Positions 5,156-5,775 of a DNA stretch of 5,775 nt are shown piece by piece. The number at the start of each line of letters is the position of its first letter. Position 1 is the first letter of the stretch. The position numbers and the translations under genes are program-made. The notes under the pieces were generated by a model. It searched no databases. It worked only from the letters and a program-made list of their open reading frames with translations, and was not told the DNA's origin. Origin of the DNA: Zwartia sp. (lineage in GTDB: Bacteria > Pseudomonadota > Gammaproteobacteria > Burkholderiales > Burkholderiaceae_B); NCBI GenBank assembly GCA_030653405.1, contig JAURZO010000054.1, forward strand, positions 1 to 5,775, given 5' to 3'.

Positions 5156-5775
5156 TCACTGGTGATACGTGCGACCCCAGTATTTTTCAAGCAGGAAAAA
5201 ACCAAACTGCATCAGCAGAGCCAAAGTAGCCGCCGGAATCGCTCCAGCGAGTAACAACTGCGTATTGTTCAGTGCCAAACCCTGCACGATACGTTCACCA
5301 AATCCACCCGCACCAATAAACGCGGCAATCGTTGCCGTCCCCACGCACAAGACTGCAGAGATTTTGATACCGGACAACATGGCTGTGCGTGCTAGCGGCA
5401 ACTCGATCAACCAGAGGCGTTGACCCGTTGTGATCCCCAACGCGGTCGCAGCCTGGCGCATTGAAGAAGGGATTTCGACGAAGCCGGCATGTGCGCTCTG
5501 TACGATCGGTAAAAGCGCATACAGAAATAAGGCCACAATCGCAGGCACAGTCCCGATGGTACCCAGCAGGGTAATCAGAAAGGCGAGCACTGCGAGCGAA
5601 GGGATCGTCTGCGCCACACTCGTGACAGCCAATACGACCTGACCCGCACGGGGCGCGTAAAAACACAAAATACCGAGTGGTATCCCAACGAGTGTCGCCA
5701 ACACAAGTGCGCTCAACACCAGGAAAATATGCTGTCCAGCAAGACGCAAGAAATCGGGGCCAAACAAAGTGTGCA
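5156..5775 (-). CDS. Osmoprotectant ABC transporter permease (OpuBB/ProW/YehW family), 5' end at or beyond window edge
   Basis: At least 203 residues are visible, nearly the usual length of 210-220 for this family. Several hydrophobic helices surround the conserved QTIPSLAVLAFL (53-64, counted from TTG 5767), PAIVALFLYALLPIV (75-89), the EAA-like coupling loop QAATALGITTGQRLWLIELPLA (105-126), and GTATIAAFIGAGGFG (143-157). All match permeases that import glycine betaine, choline or related compounds with an OpuBA-type ATPase and an OpuBC-type binding protein. The frame is open to the edge. TTG 5767 could start translation, but the codon ending at the edge is xTG followed by His-Thr-Leu-Phe, so an ATG or GTG may lie exactly there or further out. 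Partner genes would be expected upstream on this strand, beyond the window. The exact solute is not determinable. Confidence 0.92.
   Translation of the reverse strand, partial: HTLFGPDFLRLAGQHIFLVLSALVLATLVGIPLGILCFYAPRAGQVVLAVTSVAQTIPSLAVLAFLITLLGTIGTVPAIVALFLYALLPIVQSAHAGFVEIPSSMRQAATALGITTGQRLWLIELPLARTAMLSGIKISAVLCVGTATIAAFIGAGGFGERIVQGLALNNTQLLLAGAIPAATLALLMQFGFFLLEKYWGRTYHQ

Overview
The window looks like chromosomal DNA of a betaproteobacterium, most likely Burkholderiales and perhaps Alcaligenaceae. The main reasons are a Bug-type (TctC) periplasmic solute receptor, an AtuA/AtuA-like gene pair beside it, and a stand-alone CaiB/BaiF CoA-transferase of a kind I associate with that group. 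Coding DNA is moderately GC-rich. One intergenic patch (about 3160-3300) is strikingly AT-rich. The genus cannot be fixed from this sequence alone.

Left block, + strand (1-2165). The 3' end of an AtuA-family (DUF1446) gene overlaps, by ATGA, the start of a small AtuA-related protein. After a T-rich 72-nt spacer comes a complete Bug receptor with signal peptide. Immediately behind it is a small tryptophan-rich protein of the TIGR02450/DUF2389 type that has no plausible ATG. The AtuA pair and the Bug receptor suggest a catabolic locus for an organic acid or isoprenoid-like acid, with the Bug protein as its binding protein; the substrate cannot be read from the sequence.

Middle block, - strand (2167-3500). 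A winged-helix regulator (2765-3133) and a six-helix membrane protein resembling a MASE1-type sensor domain (2167-2760) form a two-gene operon. Upstream is an AT-rich control region with a nested palindrome built from ACTAAA/TTTAGT hexamers, a likely autoregulatory operator. Next is tRNA-Arg(ACG), also on the - strand, with encoded CCA, an extended -10 promoter and a strong downstream hairpin.

Right block (3609-5775). A CaiB/BaiF family III CoA-transferase on the + strand has a canonical N-lobe at residues 219-410, preceded by about 200 residues that resemble the C-terminal part of the same family. It converges on a - strand permease of the OpuBB/ProW/YehW osmoprotectant ABC family, which runs to the right edge. 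A short tandem repeat lies between the two stop codons.

No mobile element, CRISPR array, integrase or phage gene is visible. Most of the window is ordinary metabolism and transport. The least explained parts are the regulator/membrane-protein pair with its palindromic control region and the rearranged domain order of the CoA-transferase.
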